DNA of 64,000 nt. Source: Grimontia celer. GTDB taxonomy: Bacteria > Pseudomonadota > Gammaproteobacteria > Enterobacterales > Vibrionaceae. Made by a program: the position numbers and the translations under genes. Below are positions 30,901-37,387 of this stretch, piece by piece. Within the stretch, counting starts at the first letter, position 1. Each line of letters opens with the position of its first letter. The DNA lies in contig NZ_FIZX01000002.1 of the NCBI RefSeq assembly GCF_900055185.1, positions 1,430,586 through 1,494,585 of the forward strand, read 5' to 3'. Under the pieces are notes generated by a model. It did not search any database, had not been told where the DNA came from, and worked only from the letters and a program-made list of their open reading frames with translations.

Positions 30901-31677
30901 AGTAATATTTTGCGTTTGACCCACACCAATATCTTCGCCGACGTTTGTATTTGTAGACGAACTGAAGTAAACCGCTCGAAGTTCAACAACTGCATCGCTG
31001 CCTTTTGTCTGGACAAACAGTGGCATTGAGACATCAGCCAGATCCATGGCAATATTGCCCATCAACTCGCTCATCGGAATTCGAATAGTTTTCCAATCAG
31101 AGCCAATCGTACGGTCATCACCAGCTCTCGGTGCTACCTGGCTGTTTGCACTTTTTGTATCCGATTGAAGTTCAACCGAAGCAATTTTGACAGGGCGCTG
31201 GTTAAGTTCATTGCCTTCGAAATCGGTACCTTTACCCGTTTGGAAACCAACTGTTACGGGTTGGGTTGTCGTGCCTTTGATTTCAAAGTTCAGGTAGCCG
31301 TCGTTGTATCCTGTTAGGTTAGCCGAACCCGCTTTTTGGCCATCAGAGCCTATAACACCCGCTCCCCAACCCCACTCAGCTTCTTGGAAAACATTGGAAT
31401 CAGTTGGCCCTTCCGCTAGCAATGACTGAGTCTCGCCATTTGCCGCCATGAAAGCTGTACCAACAAAGCTGCCTGCACTGTCTGATGCAGCTTCATTCTG
31501 AAAACCAATTCCTTCTAAGTCAGGATTTAGCACCCCTTGGTAGTAAACGGTATAAACATTGTTTCCTGTAGGAGTCCCGGCTGGAGGAATTCCACCTGGT
31601 GAGTCATCACCGCCGCCACAACCGCTCAGTGCGACCGAGCTCATCAGCAGCATCTTTGCAAATAAATTTTTCATCAT
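24955..31677 (-). CDS. Multimodular GH17 beta-1,3-glucanase lipoprotein with Thr-Asp-Gly-Gly linkers
   Basis: This 2240-residue protein is a lipoprotein: a signal peptide ending in lipobox LSGC (C20) is followed by GGGDDS. Order: two related beta-sandwich-like modules (about 40-235 and 260-430); a short TDGG linker; a GH17-like catalytic domain (about 500-850); three related modules (about 900-1335, the second and third starting AYISYTGQ/AYLSYTGQ); then a duplicated pair of modules X and Y (X 1420-1592, Y 1638-1803, X 1878-2050, Y 2067-2240) separated by TDGG tracts. Within GH17 the acid/base is probably E623 (AVGNEAMV) and the nucleophile E760 (HIGETGWST). It is expected to be surface-attached and to cut laminarin-type beta-1,3-glucans, with the other modules probably binding carbohydrate. 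It is divergent from the porin and GH16 genes and shares an operator motif with the porin. Binding roles are inferred. Confidence 0.82.
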   Translation of the reverse strand: MMKNLFAKMLLMSSVALSGCGGGDDSPGGIPPAGTPTGNNVYTVYYQGVLNPDLEGIGFQNEAASDSAGSFVGTAFMAANGETQSLLAEGPTDSNVFQEAEWGWGAGVIGSDGQKAGSANLTGYNDGYLNFEIKGTTTQPVTVGFQTGKGTDFEGNELNQRPVKIASVELQSDTKSANSQVAPRAGDDRTIGSDWKTIRIPMSELMGNIAMDLADVSMPLFVQTKGSDAVVELRAVYFSSSTNTNVGEDIGVGQTQNITNPDSTVTLFSDGSLQNDLQAFGWEETSFLGANSDLQSLELTTPPTGGTSKDWGWGAGLVLPQTGAVSLVGFEDGYLNFDIKGTTTTDINIGFQTGVFDSSTRPQTSNSVVFGPTGRTLTSDWQTVQIPVSELLGTKTVDMSDVTSPLFFSSSATADGGVIEVRNAFFSKTKDDEIGADLTDGGTDGGTDGGTDGGTDGSSSSDYAVAPEIAPQPAPTGNFPVSSVAGGVAPGQPVLGTTELPAISYGAFRAEERSNESAPSVEEIKEDLKIMHAAGIRMLRTYNTRDFIDTERLLQAISELQQEDANFEMNVMLGVWISALNAFSDLELDSTQEHPNNQLEMEKAVEFAQTYPNIIKVIAVGNEAMVEWSAYRIEPRFVLKHVNDLQALKADGTIDKNIWITTSENWAVWAINDGFYQQYEADLKALIQAVDYVSVHVYPFHDTIYDSDFWPVPESEQSLTRQEQADKAMERAFNKALTQIDAVKDSVMAVDSTKQVHIGETGWSTESTDGAGQGGTGAAGEYNQKKYYDAMSQWAVDYGASVFFFQSFDEPWKAGWDGDRAQAEGHSEKHFGLVDIDGNAKYAIWDLVDAGAFEGITRGGNQIVKSHGGVEQNVIDAIFAIPYETGSDDSGAGYVMYTGKDTVHNFNDIQLWPNGEDTRLEDVNDDSYNPVKQLTATLGWGAVAWIFNDNPVDLTAYTHVEFKVKTAASDVQVTVENQDGGKSENKYGTATGSSLANGWVQMSVPVPSYTDMTIFALSLVDLPDTETLQIADIAFVNNDSNGGDDTPPETAYISYTGQANNFPAEDIAYWEGLSVEITRGGAFDEVFNVTSSETWEALAWTFNNNPADITSYTNAQFKVRTDNETIGVLVQSLSQPESNKDYAISSGVALSDGWVQMEVPLPNYSDMKTFAFAFKGENAGSFEIADIAFITKERPVSPETAYLSYTGQVTNPPIDALQFWGELDGDTKEGGVYDPIFEVTSNDNWQSITWLYNLNPIDITSYTHAQFKVLTSEPEIGVLIQSIINDEEVQESYFISEGEALSDGWVQMEVSLPEFNQMTAFALVFTKAGSFEIADVTFVNQGTDGGTDGGTDGGTDGGTDGGTDGGTDGGTDGGTDGGTDGGTDGGTDGGTDGGTDGGTDGGTDGGTDGGTDGGTDGGTPIVIFNDEANPQWVAWSDAAPDAVQPVVTDSDAAHGVVTSFEQPTDKWAATGFNTRKAGTPTPLNVNEWMVDGVISFDMKLIEEGDTPATTWQFKAESNGGRYDDNHDIGEEADVDLGPLPELNVWQTYTVELSELSNQGLDLTNIDLIMVFPAWQTGAGSKYLIDNVIVSPTGTDGGTDGGTDGGTDGGTDGGTDGGTDGGTDGGTDGGTDGGALGDPNDLFTFNGSQDDIDLQFNGDQWGSGAVLSSNTNDSPYSDSVTSMPGNNWRGEGAPDEQWAVVVIETVETSGADITGYTHFSFKVQENAYYETKIEFQRPSGAPDTHLFSTKNPDGAIGEIVEESLGNGWKKVTVQTPDFTDMKTLGIILKGETADVGDVKFAEFEFYGGTDGGTDGGTDGGTDGGTDGGTDGGTDGGTDGGTDGGTDGGTDGGTDGGTDGGTDGGTDGGTDGGTTGNMPIVIFNGAANPQWVAWSDAAPDAVQPVVTDSDAAHGVVTSFEQPTDKWAATGFNTRKAGTPTPLNVNEWMVDGVISFDMKLIEEGDTPATTWQFKAESNGGRYDDNHDIGEEADVDLGPLPELNVWQTYTVELSELSNQGLDLTNIDLIMVFPAWQTGAGSKYLIDNVTVSPTGTDGGTDGGTDGGTDGGAVGDPNDLFTFNGSQGDIDLQFNGDQWGSGAVLSSNTNDSPYSDSVTSIPGNNWRGEGAPDEQWAVVVIETVDTSGANITGYTHFSFKVQENAYYETKIEFQRPSGAPDTHLFSTKNPDGAIGEIVEESLGNGWKKVTVQTPDFTDMKTLGIILKGETADVGDVKFAEFEFTTN
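25486..25533 (-). repeat. 12-base TDGG-coding minisatellite tract, copy 5 (short)
   Basis: About four units of a 12-base repeat encode Thr-Asp-Gly-Gly between the last X and Y modules of the GH17 protein. It is the shortest of the three tracts in the duplicated region and shows unit-number variation. Confidence 0.8.
26066..26263 (-). repeat. 12-base TDGG-coding minisatellite tract, copy 4
   Basis: About 16 units of the 12-base repeat (read on the plus strand as GCCACCATCGGT-like units) encode a linker of about 66 residues. Third-position variation follows a higher-order pattern, a sign of unit duplication by slippage or unequal exchange. Confidence 0.85.
26778..26898 (-). repeat. 12-base TDGG-coding minisatellite tract, copy 3
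   Basis: About ten units encode Thr-Asp-Gly-Gly between the first X and Y modules. Alternating GTA and GTG third positions on the plus strand show that 24-base units have been duplicated. Confidence 0.85.
27424..27654 (-). repeat. 12-base TDGG-coding minisatellite tract, copy 2 (longest)
   Basis: About 19 units separate the SYTGQ-type modules from the first X module. Within the tract a 24-base unit (TCTGTACCACCATCGGTGCC on the plus strand plus four bases) recurs several times without change. Confidence 0.85.
30306..30363 (-). repeat. 12-base TDGG-coding tract, copy 1, before the GH17 domain
   Basis: About five units encode the linker between the second N-terminal module and the Ser-rich lead-in to the catalytic domain. 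Confidence 0.8.
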
Positions 31678-31794
31678 ATCGTCCGTATTCCTGAATCCTT
31701 ACTTCTAACCCGCAGCGGCCACTACCTTGCAGGGACTAGAAACTCCACATGTCGCACGGAGAATCACATTTGGGTGTGGGTGTCGTTACAAAAA

Positions 31795-31806
31795 GAAAGC
31801 GCTTTC
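31795..31806. promoter_or_regulatory. LacI-family-type operator upstream of the GH17 gene
   Basis: The perfect palindrome GAAAGCGCTTTC lies about 118 bases upstream of the GH17 start. The same 12 bases occur upstream of the divergent porin gene. The CG-centred palindrome is the usual form of LacI/GalR-family operators. The regulator is not adjacent. Confidence 0.65.
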
Positions 31807-32083
31807 TAAGCAAGTTCAAAATAAAGCCGTTTGAACGGCTCTAACCAAAACGGGGATACACGCCCGCGTATGATGTAAAGATATTGTTAATCACATGAGC
31901 TTCTCAATCAGAATCTTCGGCTTTACTGGCAATAAATGGGATTTATCACACAGTAATTTGCAACGAATGATCTAATAACCACTAATGAGACACTTGGCTT
32001 TTATTGGTTCGCTTATGGGACAATTGCCTAACCTCTTAATTAAGAAGACAAGTAATCCAGTCAATTTGTGAACATTATGTGAA

Positions 32084-32242
32084 ATGGATAACATTTTAAC
32101 CTGTGACTATTTGCAGATGCCCCCGCACCTCTTTACGGTTGCTTTGACTATCGGTTTCTTTAACGTTTTGGTAACTAGATTGCCAGTTCTGCTGGAAGGG
32201 ATGGATAAAAAGCTAGACAAACTCGACTGTTGTACACGTTAA
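32084..32242 (+). CDS. Possible small membrane protein (52 residues), unrecognised
   Basis: An ATG-initiated frame encodes 52 residues with a hydrophobic centre (LFTVALTIGFFNVLV) and a charged, Cys-containing tail (DKKLDKLDCCTR). Its stop codon overlaps the left arm of a perfect hairpin at 32238-32265, as would be expected of a small transcription unit. No clear Shine-Dalgarno sequence precedes it (an internal ATG at 32117 is an alternative) and no family is recognised. It could be chance coding in the 660-base region between divergent genes. Confidence 0.25.
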   Translation: MDNILTCDYLQMPPHLFTVALTIGFFNVLVTRLPVLLEGMDKKLDKLDCCTR

Positions 32243-32265
32243 GCCGATAGGGTGTTCGGCTTAAC
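32238..32265 (+). terminator. Perfect 10-bp hairpin upstream of the porin gene
   Basis: GTTAAGCCGA and TCGGCTTAAC form a perfect stem around an 8-base loop. No long U-run follows, so it may be a weak terminator, a leader structure of the porin mRNA or a protein-binding palindrome. Confidence 0.45.
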
Positions 32266-32301
32266 ATAAACTTAGAATCGGGTATTTATTTAAATTCACA
32301 A

Positions 32302-32313
32302 GAAAGCGCTTTC
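32302..32313. promoter_or_regulatory. LacI-family-type operator upstream of the porin gene
   Basis: This second perfect GAAAGCGCTTTC palindrome lies 33 bases before the porin start codon, in a position suited to repression. It pairs with the copy at 31795 and suggests co-regulation of the divergent GH17 and porin genes. Confidence 0.68.
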
Positions 32314-32346
32314 AAAAAGTAAACCAACTTCGCTTATGGAGTGAAA

Positions 32347-33762
32347 ATGAACAAGTCTACATTAGCGGTGGCTGTTCTGTGTGGCATCGGTGCTCTTACG
32401 AGCTCGCCAGCAAACGCAGACATCATTGACGAGTTTGAGTTTCATGGTTATTTCCGTGCTGGTTACTTTTTCAGTTCGGAAAATGATTTCAAGAAAGCTG
32501 ATATCCCTGGGCAAAAAGAGCAACTGGGGCGTCTCGGACTAGAGGCAGATAACGATGGAAACCTGAACTTTATTGCTCGCTCCAACATTGGAGAGGATCA
32601 ACAGCTCAGCATTCATGTCGGAATCGGTGACATTGAATTCGATGACCTTATCGGATACGTAGAGATGTCCGGTGTTACACCATCAGGCAGTCTTTGGGCG
32701 GGTCGAAGAAAGTTAGGTGAAGAGAATTACATCTTTATGACCGACTTCTTTTACACCGACATCGACGGCATTGGTGTAGGTATAGAAGATTACGAGATTG
32801 GAGATAGCTTCATTGATTTGGCGTACATCGCTAGCGATAGAAACATCAGTGATAGTTACGACGATTATGACGACTTCATTGACAACGCTTCAACAAACGC
32901 AGAGGTCATCAAACAACAAAACGCTCGCTATGTGACTGATGCTGAGCGCGCAAGCATTTTTGACAATCAAAACAATCCAATGCACACCCTTCACCTCTCT
33001 TACAATCTTGGTGCATTAACCCTGCAAGGCAACTATAAGTACATGCCTGACAATTGGGATCTTACCGGTAAGGAATGGGCTGAAGATGGTTACGATGTCA
33101 CTGCCATCTATCATATGCTCGACTTCTTCGGTTTAAAAGGAAATGCATTTTCATATGCCATTCTTCAAGCTGGCGAAGGGTTAGGTTCAGGTAACCTTCT
33201 TGGCGGCACAATGACCGACTTTGTATCTTTAAGACCTGGTTCACTCACACAAGGTTACAAAGTTAATGACACGAGCCAGTTTGGTGAAGACGGCCTAGCC
33301 CCTATTTTTGGTGACCCGTATTACCGGGTAACGCTTCGTGAAGATGACGCCAAGTCCGTTCGCGCACTTCTCTGGGGTGGATATACCAACAGCCAAGGAA
33401 TTGGTTTCTTCCCTGCACTTCAAGCGCAATACAACGATGAAGGCACGAATAACGAAGGCAATGATGCTGGCTACAACTACTGGGTATCAGCAATGATGCG
33501 CAATATCTTCCCAGTCAAAAACAACTTCATCATTCAAACTGAGGTGGGTTACTACGAAAACGTTCAGAATGGTGGCCATTGGCACCAATCTAAATTTACG
33601 GTAGCGCCTACATTTGTGCTTTCCGATGGTCTATCGACGGCAGAAATCCGCTTTACTGCAACTTACCTCCCGCTCTCATGGACAACGGGCGAAGAAGGCA
33701 ACCAAGCCATACCACTGAAAGACGACGTTGTCTTCGGTATTCAGGCGGATGCCTACTGGTAA
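32347..33762 (+). CDS. LamB-like carbohydrate-selective outer-membrane porin
   Basis: The 471-residue protein has a signal peptide (cleavage near SSPANA-D) and a beta-barrel pattern of alternating residues. FHGYFRAGYFF near the N-terminus, LGRLGLEADND, and GSLWAGRRKLGEENYIFMTDFFY match the maltoporin (LamB) family, and it ends in an aromatic residue (ADAYW) as outer-membrane proteins do. ATG at 32347 is chosen because GGAG lies 5 bases upstream; GTG at 32341 would place the start on that site. Between GH17 and GH16 genes it most likely admits beta-glucan oligosaccharides rather than maltodextrins, which is an inference from context. Confidence 0.85.
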   Translation: MNKSTLAVAVLCGIGALTSSPANADIIDEFEFHGYFRAGYFFSSENDFKKADIPGQKEQLGRLGLEADNDGNLNFIARSNIGEDQQLSIHVGIGDIEFDDLIGYVEMSGVTPSGSLWAGRRKLGEENYIFMTDFFYTDIDGIGVGIEDYEIGDSFIDLAYIASDRNISDSYDDYDDFIDNASTNAEVIKQQNARYVTDAERASIFDNQNNPMHTLHLSYNLGALTLQGNYKYMPDNWDLTGKEWAEDGYDVTAIYHMLDFFGLKGNAFSYAILQAGEGLGSGNLLGGTMTDFVSLRPGSLTQGYKVNDTSQFGEDGLAPIFGDPYYRVTLREDDAKSVRALLWGGYTNSQGIGFFPALQAQYNDEGTNNEGNDAGYNYWVSAMMRNIFPVKNNFIIQTEVGYYENVQNGGHWHQSKFTVAPTFVLSDGLSTAEIRFTATYLPLSWTTGEEGNQAIPLKDDVVFGIQADAYW

Positions 33763-33858
33763 GCCTTTGGAGTTGAAAGGCTACGCTGTAAGTAGCTCCA
33801 AAAGTGTTTGAATGTATTGCGCAATTAACCTGAATTGCCGACGTGTAAGGATACAACA

Positions 33859-35427
33859 ATGACTAATTTCCCTTATCGACGCGCATTAGTGGCTGCAGCA
33901 GTGGTTACTGCTGTTGCCGGTTGTGAGTCGAAAGTGTATCAACCAGTGACTGCTGGCCCTGATACCAGCGCTCCTATGGTTCGTCCTTCCAGCGACTGGA
34001 CTCTGGTGTGGAACGACGAATTTAGTGGCGACGCGATTGATAAATCAAAATGGAGCCACGAGGAAAACTGTTACGGTGGCGGTAACGCTGAGCGCCAGTG
34101 TTATACCGATCGTAAAGTGAACTCGTTTGTAGAAGACGGCAAGCTGCACATTGTCGCTCGTGACTACCAGTTCACGGGGCCTTCCGACCCAGAGGGTAAA
34201 ACTCGTCACATGGCGACCCTACCCTTTACGTCTGCGCGTTTGCGTACGATGAACAAAGGTGATTGGAAGTACGGTCGCTTTGAAGTTCGTGCAAAACTGC
34301 CATTTGGTCAAGGTACTTGGCCGGCCATCTGGATGCTGCCGACTGATTATGTATTTGGCGGTTGGGCAGCCTCTGGTGAAATCGATATCGTTGAAGCGGT
34401 TAACCTGAAAACCGCCACTGACGAACTTGGTGCTGAGGCAGGTAAAGAAGAAGCACGTATTCACGGTACTATTCACTATGGTCGTGAGTGGCCGGATAAC
34501 GTGAGTACAGCTGCGGAATATCACCTTCCAGATCACGTAAACCCTGCAGACGGTTTCCACACTTACTCACTAGAGTGGGAAAAGGACGAAATGCGCTGGT
34601 ATATCGATGATATCCACTATGCAACGCAGCGCTCCGACGGTTGGTACAGCCAATACAAAGAAGGTGGTCGCTGGGTAACTGGTGAGTCTGATGCCCCGTT
34701 CAACCAGCGCTTCCACATGATTCTGAACCTTGCGATTGGTGGTTCTTGGGCATCGAATGCTAACGAAGGCGGTATCGACCCATCTATCTTCCCGCAAACC
34801 ATGGAAGTGGATTTTGTTCGCGTTTACGAATGTTCGAAAGACCGTGAAACCGGCAAAGGTTGTGCGACCGTTCAGGATTCCGCTCAATTCATCGCTGGTA
34901 CACCTGCGCCTGAAATCATTATTCCGGGCCCAGACTATGCAACCGGCCCTGAGTTTGTGCTGTTTGGCGACAAGCCAGACAAACACCTGCGTTCGAAAGA
35001 GTACGATCCACAGTTCAAGATCTACACAGAAACCAAGCCTGTTGAAGGCCGTGGTGATGTGCTGGCAATGAAGAAAACCGGTGAGATCGGTAACTTCTAC
35101 TTCGAATCACCTGAAGTCAACATGGGTGAATGGATGCAAGGTGGTGAGTTGGTCTTTGACCTATTGGTTGAAGAAAAAGCGCCGGAATCAAACATCCTTG
35201 TTCGTGTAGACAGCGGCTGGCCAGCATCGAGCGACATCGATGTAGAAGTGCCACCACTCGGTCAATGGACAGAAGTTCGTATCAACTTCGCTGAACTGAT
35301 CGAAAACGGTAACCGTTTTGCACCAGGTTCGAAAGCGAATGTTGAAGGCCTGAAGAATATCTTTGTTATGGAGCCAACAGGGCCGATGGTTCTGCAACTC
35401 GATAACATTAGATACGAGAAGAAATAG
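33859..35427 (+). CDS. GH16 beta-glucanase (laminarinase-type) lipoprotein
   Basis: The 522-residue lipoprotein (lipobox VAGC) has a GH16 catalytic domain at about residues 45-325, with the catalytic motif GEIDIVEAVN (E174, D176, E179) and upstream FGQGTWPAIWMLP. The C-terminal part (about 350-522) is a galactose-binding-like beta-sandwich of the ExoP-C type ending in LQLDNIRYEKK. It should cleave beta-1,3(1,4)-glucans at the cell surface and work with the GH17 lipoprotein and the porin. ATG 33859 is preferred over TTG 33835 because TAAGGA lies 7 bases before it and the signal peptide then starts normally. It follows the porin by about 96 bases, probably in one operon. Confidence 0.9.
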   Translation: MTNFPYRRALVAAAVVTAVAGCESKVYQPVTAGPDTSAPMVRPSSDWTLVWNDEFSGDAIDKSKWSHEENCYGGGNAERQCYTDRKVNSFVEDGKLHIVARDYQFTGPSDPEGKTRHMATLPFTSARLRTMNKGDWKYGRFEVRAKLPFGQGTWPAIWMLPTDYVFGGWAASGEIDIVEAVNLKTATDELGAEAGKEEARIHGTIHYGREWPDNVSTAAEYHLPDHVNPADGFHTYSLEWEKDEMRWYIDDIHYATQRSDGWYSQYKEGGRWVTGESDAPFNQRFHMILNLAIGGSWASNANEGGIDPSIFPQTMEVDFVRVYECSKDRETGKGCATVQDSAQFIAGTPAPEIIIPGPDYATGPEFVLFGDKPDKHLRSKEYDPQFKIYTETKPVEGRGDVLAMKKTGEIGNFYFESPEVNMGEWMQGGELVFDLLVEEKAPESNILVRVDSGWPASSDIDVEVPPLGQWTEVRINFAELIENGNRFAPGSKANVEGLKNIFVMEPTGPMVLQLDNIRYEKK

Positions 35428-35446
35428 TCCCTCTTCTTGAAACCCA

Positions 35447-35475
35447 AAGGGAGGCGAAAGCCTCCCTTTTCTTTT
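35447..35475 (+). terminator. Rho-independent terminator after the GH16 gene
   Basis: A 9-base-pair stem (AAGGGAGGC / GCCTCCCTT) with a GAAA tetraloop is followed by TTCTTTT, 20 bases after the stop codon. Confidence 0.9.
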
Positions 35476-35620
35476 GTATCAGGCTGTGTAAGCCGCACAA
35501 GACTTGATCAAACTCAGCAAAACCCTTCCATATCGCGCTTTTAGTGCTGGAAATACCCTGCGGGTGATTGATAAAATCCCTGCCACTTCAATAAACGCAT
35601 ATCAAAGAGAGTGACTCCCC

Positions 35621-36343
35621 ATGGGACGCAGTTTCGAAGTTCGTAAAGCTTCAATGGCGAAAACACAAGGCGCCAAAGTTAAGCTGTACTCAAAGTACGG
35701 TAAAGAAATCTACGTTATCGCGAAAAACGGCGGTGGCGATCCAGATTCAAACCTGTCGCTTAAGCGCATGATCGAGAAAGCGAAAAAAGATCAGGTGCCA
35801 GGGCACGTTATCGACAAAGCAATCGAGAAAGCAGCTGGCGGCGGCGGTGAAAACTATGAAGTTGCGCGCTACGAAGGTTTTGGCCCAGGCGGTTGCTCAG
35901 TGATCGTTGACTGTCTAACTGACAACAACAACCGTACCTACATGGAAGTGCGTCAGTGCTTCGTGAAAACCAACTCAAAGATTGGTGGCCCAGGTACTGT
36001 TGCTCACATGTTTGATCACCAGGCTGTATTCCAGTTTGCCGGTGAAGACGAAGAAGCGGTACTGGAAGCGTTGATGATGGCAGACGCTGACGTGACTGAC
36101 ATCGAATGTGAAGACGGCGTAATTACTGTATTTGCACCTCACACTGAATTCTTCAAAGTGAAAAACGCACTGACAGAGTCAATGCCAGAAGTCACTATCG
36201 ACGTTGAAGAAATCACCTTCGTTCCACAAACCATGACTGCAGTAAGCGGCGACGATGTTGCAACCTTCGATAAGTTTATGGACATGCTGAACGACTGTGA
36301 CGACGTACAAAACGTTTACCACAACGCAGAAATCGAGGCGTAA
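35621..36343 (+). CDS. YebC/PmpR family regulator, YeeN type
   Basis: The 240-residue protein belongs to the YebC/PmpR/TACO1 family of regulators and translation factors. It starts [19 protein letters not shown] and contains [35 protein letters not shown] and [13 protein letters not shown], all family landmarks. It is closer to the E. coli YeeN branch than to YebC proper in its N-terminus. Start at ATG 35621. It appears monocistronic, with a terminator downstream. Confidence 0.9.
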   Translation: MGRSFEVRKASMAKTQGAKVKLYSKYGKEIYVIAKNGGGDPDSNLSLKRMIEKAKKDQVPGHVIDKAIEKAAGGGGENYEVARYEGFGPGGCSVIVDCLTDNNNRTYMEVRQCFVKTNSKIGGPGTVAHMFDHQAVFQFAGEDEEAVLEALMMADADVTDIECEDGVITVFAPHTEFFKVKNALTESMPEVTIDVEEITFVPQTMTAVSGDDVATFDKFMDMLNDCDDVQNVYHNAEIEA

Positions 36344-36363
36344 CTCCTTAACGTTTGCGTTCG

Positions 36364-36393
36364 AAATGCCCGGTTTAACCGGGCATTTTACTT
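36364..36393 (+). terminator. Rho-independent terminator after the YeeN-type gene
   Basis: AAATGCCCGGT and ACCGGGCATTT form an 11-base-pair stem with a 3-base loop, followed by a short T-rich tract, just after the stop codon. Confidence 0.88.
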
Positions 36394-36416
36394 TTTGACT
36401 ACATTAAGGCTCCACC

Positions 36417-36767
36417 ATGGAACATAAAGATTTTGAAGCGCTGGTCAAAGCCCTTTGCGAAAAAGCCAGCCTTCCTGAAGCCCTCGATATGCTTAAAGTC
36501 TGCGAAGACGAGGCGGTTGCTGAAGCAGCTAACGCGCTAACAGGACAGTTCGCTCTGGCAGAAATTGAAGGTGAAAACCGTGTTTATCACGTCTTCACTG
36601 AAGAAAATGATCAAGGCGAAGAACAAGAGTTTGTCGAACACGTGATGAACGTGGGCGATGACGTGATTGTATTTGTCGCCTGGTTCTTCTTCACTCAGTT
36701 CGACATCAAGAACCGCGATACCTACGCTGCAGCTGGTCGTACTTACAAGCAACCTAAACGCAGCTAA
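36417..36767 (+). CDS. Hypothetical acidic protein of 116 residues
   Basis: This small cytoplasmic protein is acidic in its N-terminal two-thirds (EHKDFEALVKALCEK, EENDQGEEQEFVEHV) and has a hydrophobic patch (DDVIVFVAWFFFTQF) and a basic tail. The family is not recognised. It lies 24 bases after the terminator of the YeeN-type gene and is followed by its own terminator, so it is probably a single-gene unit. An ATG is preceded by AAGGCTCC, a possible weak ribosome site. Confidence 0.65.
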   Translation: MEHKDFEALVKALCEKASLPEALDMLKVCEDEAVAEAANALTGQFALAEIEGENRVYHVFTEENDQGEEQEFVEHVMNVGDDVIVFVAWFFFTQFDIKNRDTYAAAGRTYKQPKRS

Positions 36768-36768
36768 G

Positions 36769-36798
36769 AAAAAGCCAGAGCACTGCTCTGGCTTTTTA
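36769..36798 (+). terminator. Rho-independent terminator, likely bidirectional
   Basis: AAAGCCAGAG and CTCTGGCTTT form a 10-base-pair stem flanked by A-run and T-run, placed between the convergent genes at 36417 and 36818, so it may serve both strands. Confidence 0.88.
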
Positions 36799-36817
36799 CT
36801 TTCCAATACCCCGCGTA

Positions 36818-37177
36818 TCAACACGCTTTCGGCTCTACCTTTTCCCAAGCCCATTCGTACCACACCAATTCGGCGCTAATTTGCGATTCCCATACTTGGT
36901 TGTTAGAAAGATGAATAGCATTGCATTCCCACCTTCCCCAATCATTTCCATTTTTCATACAAGCTTTGACAAAAACACGTTCGGCACATTCGCTAGTCAA
37001 GCTAATAACTAACTTATCAGGCATCCAGTAGGAATTATCCGTCACAACGCATTTAGCGCTGACATCAGACATTTTGGTTGGTTTTGTGCAGATATTTTCT
37101 GATGCACTAGCGAGATTTAATACGGCAGATACAGGGAGTAACAGCGAAGCAAGCGTTCTTTGAAATTTGATTTTCAT
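36818..37177 (-). CDS. Hypothetical secreted Cys-containing protein
   Basis: The 119-residue product has an N-terminal signal peptide (KFQRTLASLLLPVSAVLNLASA-S region) and about seven cysteines in the mature part, suggesting a disulfide-bonded periplasmic or secreted protein. No family is recognised. The AT-rich codon use differs somewhat from the neighbours. The gene is convergent with the hypothetical gene at 36417 and stands alone. Confidence 0.6.
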   Translation of the reverse strand: MKIKFQRTLASLLLPVSAVLNLASASENICTKPTKMSDVSAKCVVTDNSYWMPDKLVISLTSECAERVFVKACMKNGNDWGRWECNAIHLSNNQVWESQISAELVWYEWAWEKVEPKAC

Positions 37178-37387
37178 GATCTTTGTATATATTTATTTTT
37201 CCAATAAACACCTGTATACAAACCCACACCATCAAATACTATGCATTACACCGTTATCTTTTTTGTCTGTGAATTTAGGCAAATTTAACGCTCAATTAAT
37301 AGTGGCCTTATCAGTTACACTTCCAGTATCTAAATTTCCAATAGCAAAGTTATCTAGCAAATGGTTGTGAGAAAACGTTTTACGGTA

